A stretch of DNA of 64,000 nt from Nocardioides perillae (GTDB taxonomy: Bacteria; Actinomycetota; Actinomycetes; Propionibacteriales; Nocardioidaceae). Shown here one piece after another: positions 63,905 through 64,000 of this stretch. Position numbers and translations under genes: made by a program. The stretch lies in the NCBI RefSeq assembly GCF_013409425.1, contig NZ_JACCAC010000001.1:1178001-1242000 (forward strand), read 5' to 3'. The first letter of the stretch is position 1, and each line of letters begins with the position of its first letter. The notes below the pieces were generated by a model. That model was not told the DNA's origin. It ran no database searches and saw only the letters and a list, made by a program, of their open reading frames with translations.

Positions 63905-64000
63905 AGCTCATCGAGAGGGACTGAGGGAACGGCCCTGTGACGTCCCGGCAACCGCCGCGAACCTTCCTGCACCGCCCGGTGCAGTCGCGGAAGTGGTGCC
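63905..64000 (+). ncRNA. SAM-I (S-box) riboswitch, cut at window end
   Basis: The conserved S-box series is visible: CTCATCGAGAG (from 63907), CTGAGGGAACGGCCC, GTGACGTCCCGGCAACC and GGAAGTGGTGCC at the end. This is the SAM-binding core with its kink-turn. The P1 3' strand, expression platform and the controlled gene (expected methionine or SAM metabolism) lie beyond 64000. Confidence 0.85.

Overview
The window is 64 kb of very GC-rich DNA from an actinobacterium, most likely a Nocardioides-like member of the Nocardioidaceae. The family call is inference. It rests on mycothiol synthesis (mshA), CarD, a FliA/WhiG sigma factor, SenX3-RegX3-PhoU, DUF3263, LytR_C and DUF6318 proteins, heavy use of GTG starts, GTGA/ATGA gene overlaps, and -10 hexamers placed 12-13 nt upstream of start codons, which is the layout of leaderless transcripts. 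The blocks mshA-YbjN, gpm/senX3/regX3 and lpqE-like/carD/ispD/ispF/cysS/rlmB keep the gene content seen in Mycobacterium, with unrelated genes inserted between them.

Layout. 1-1659: 5' part of typA, cut by the window edge. 1734-3162: an IS5-family insertion element with 19-bp inverted repeats and a TAA target duplication. It holds a frameshifted transposase and an extra opposite-strand membrane-protein ORF, and it sits 75 bp upstream of typA. 3330-4759: a DUF6318-type lipoprotein and a secreted protein, crossed by a sharply bounded block of lower GC. 4893-11044: a protealysin-like M4 protease apparently fused to an emfourin-type inhibitor domain, an Asp/Glu racemase, an SDR, RNase H, a DUF4012 protein and a small membrane protein. 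11381-16142: an iron-box-preceded adenylation/carrier/acyltransferase fusion, mshA and a YbjN protein.

16167-20451: a VWA protein, then a deletion scar where an EAL domain, a roughly 30-residue piece of a PilB ATPase and a 5'-truncated type IV pilin abut, followed by a WhiG-like sigma factor. 20718-25295: an EamA transporter, then regX3-senX3 (with a kinase-like gene) divergent from phoU across a PHO box. 25549-36826: gpm, an LpqE-like lipoprotein, a UbiA enzyme, carD, a degenerate IspD-like protein facing the true ispD, a CbiX chelatase, a hydrolase and an unknown polytopic membrane protein divergent from a MerR regulator, ispF and a membrane-anchored sulfite-oxidase-like enzyme. 37071-49494: a C39-like peptidase, cysS-rlmB, a metallophosphatase, an Eis-like acetyltransferase with a DUF4032 kinase-like protein, a SigE-family ECF sigma with a membrane beta-propeller partner, and a GH13 enzyme. 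49644-63763: tRNA-Thr, pdxY, ung, a secreted propeller protein with a Tat-exported amine oxidase divergent from a TetR/aldolase/PfkB-kinase operon, an MFS pump with a PHA-synthase-like hydrolase, otsA, a Gfo/Idh oxidoreductase, DUF3263-LytR_C and otsB. The right end is a SAM-I riboswitch cut by the window edge.

Two architectural themes recur. Many gene ends, especially convergent ones, carry long near-perfect inverted repeats, sometimes with both stop codons inside the arms; they probably act as bidirectional terminators. Many starts have the leaderless geometry, which was used here to choose start codons. The most interesting systems are the iron-boxed one-polypeptide activating/carrier/acyltransferase enzyme, the collapsed type IV pilus locus, the protease-inhibitor fusion, the insertion element with its passenger, and the MerR/membrane-protein pair with a tandem palindromic operator.
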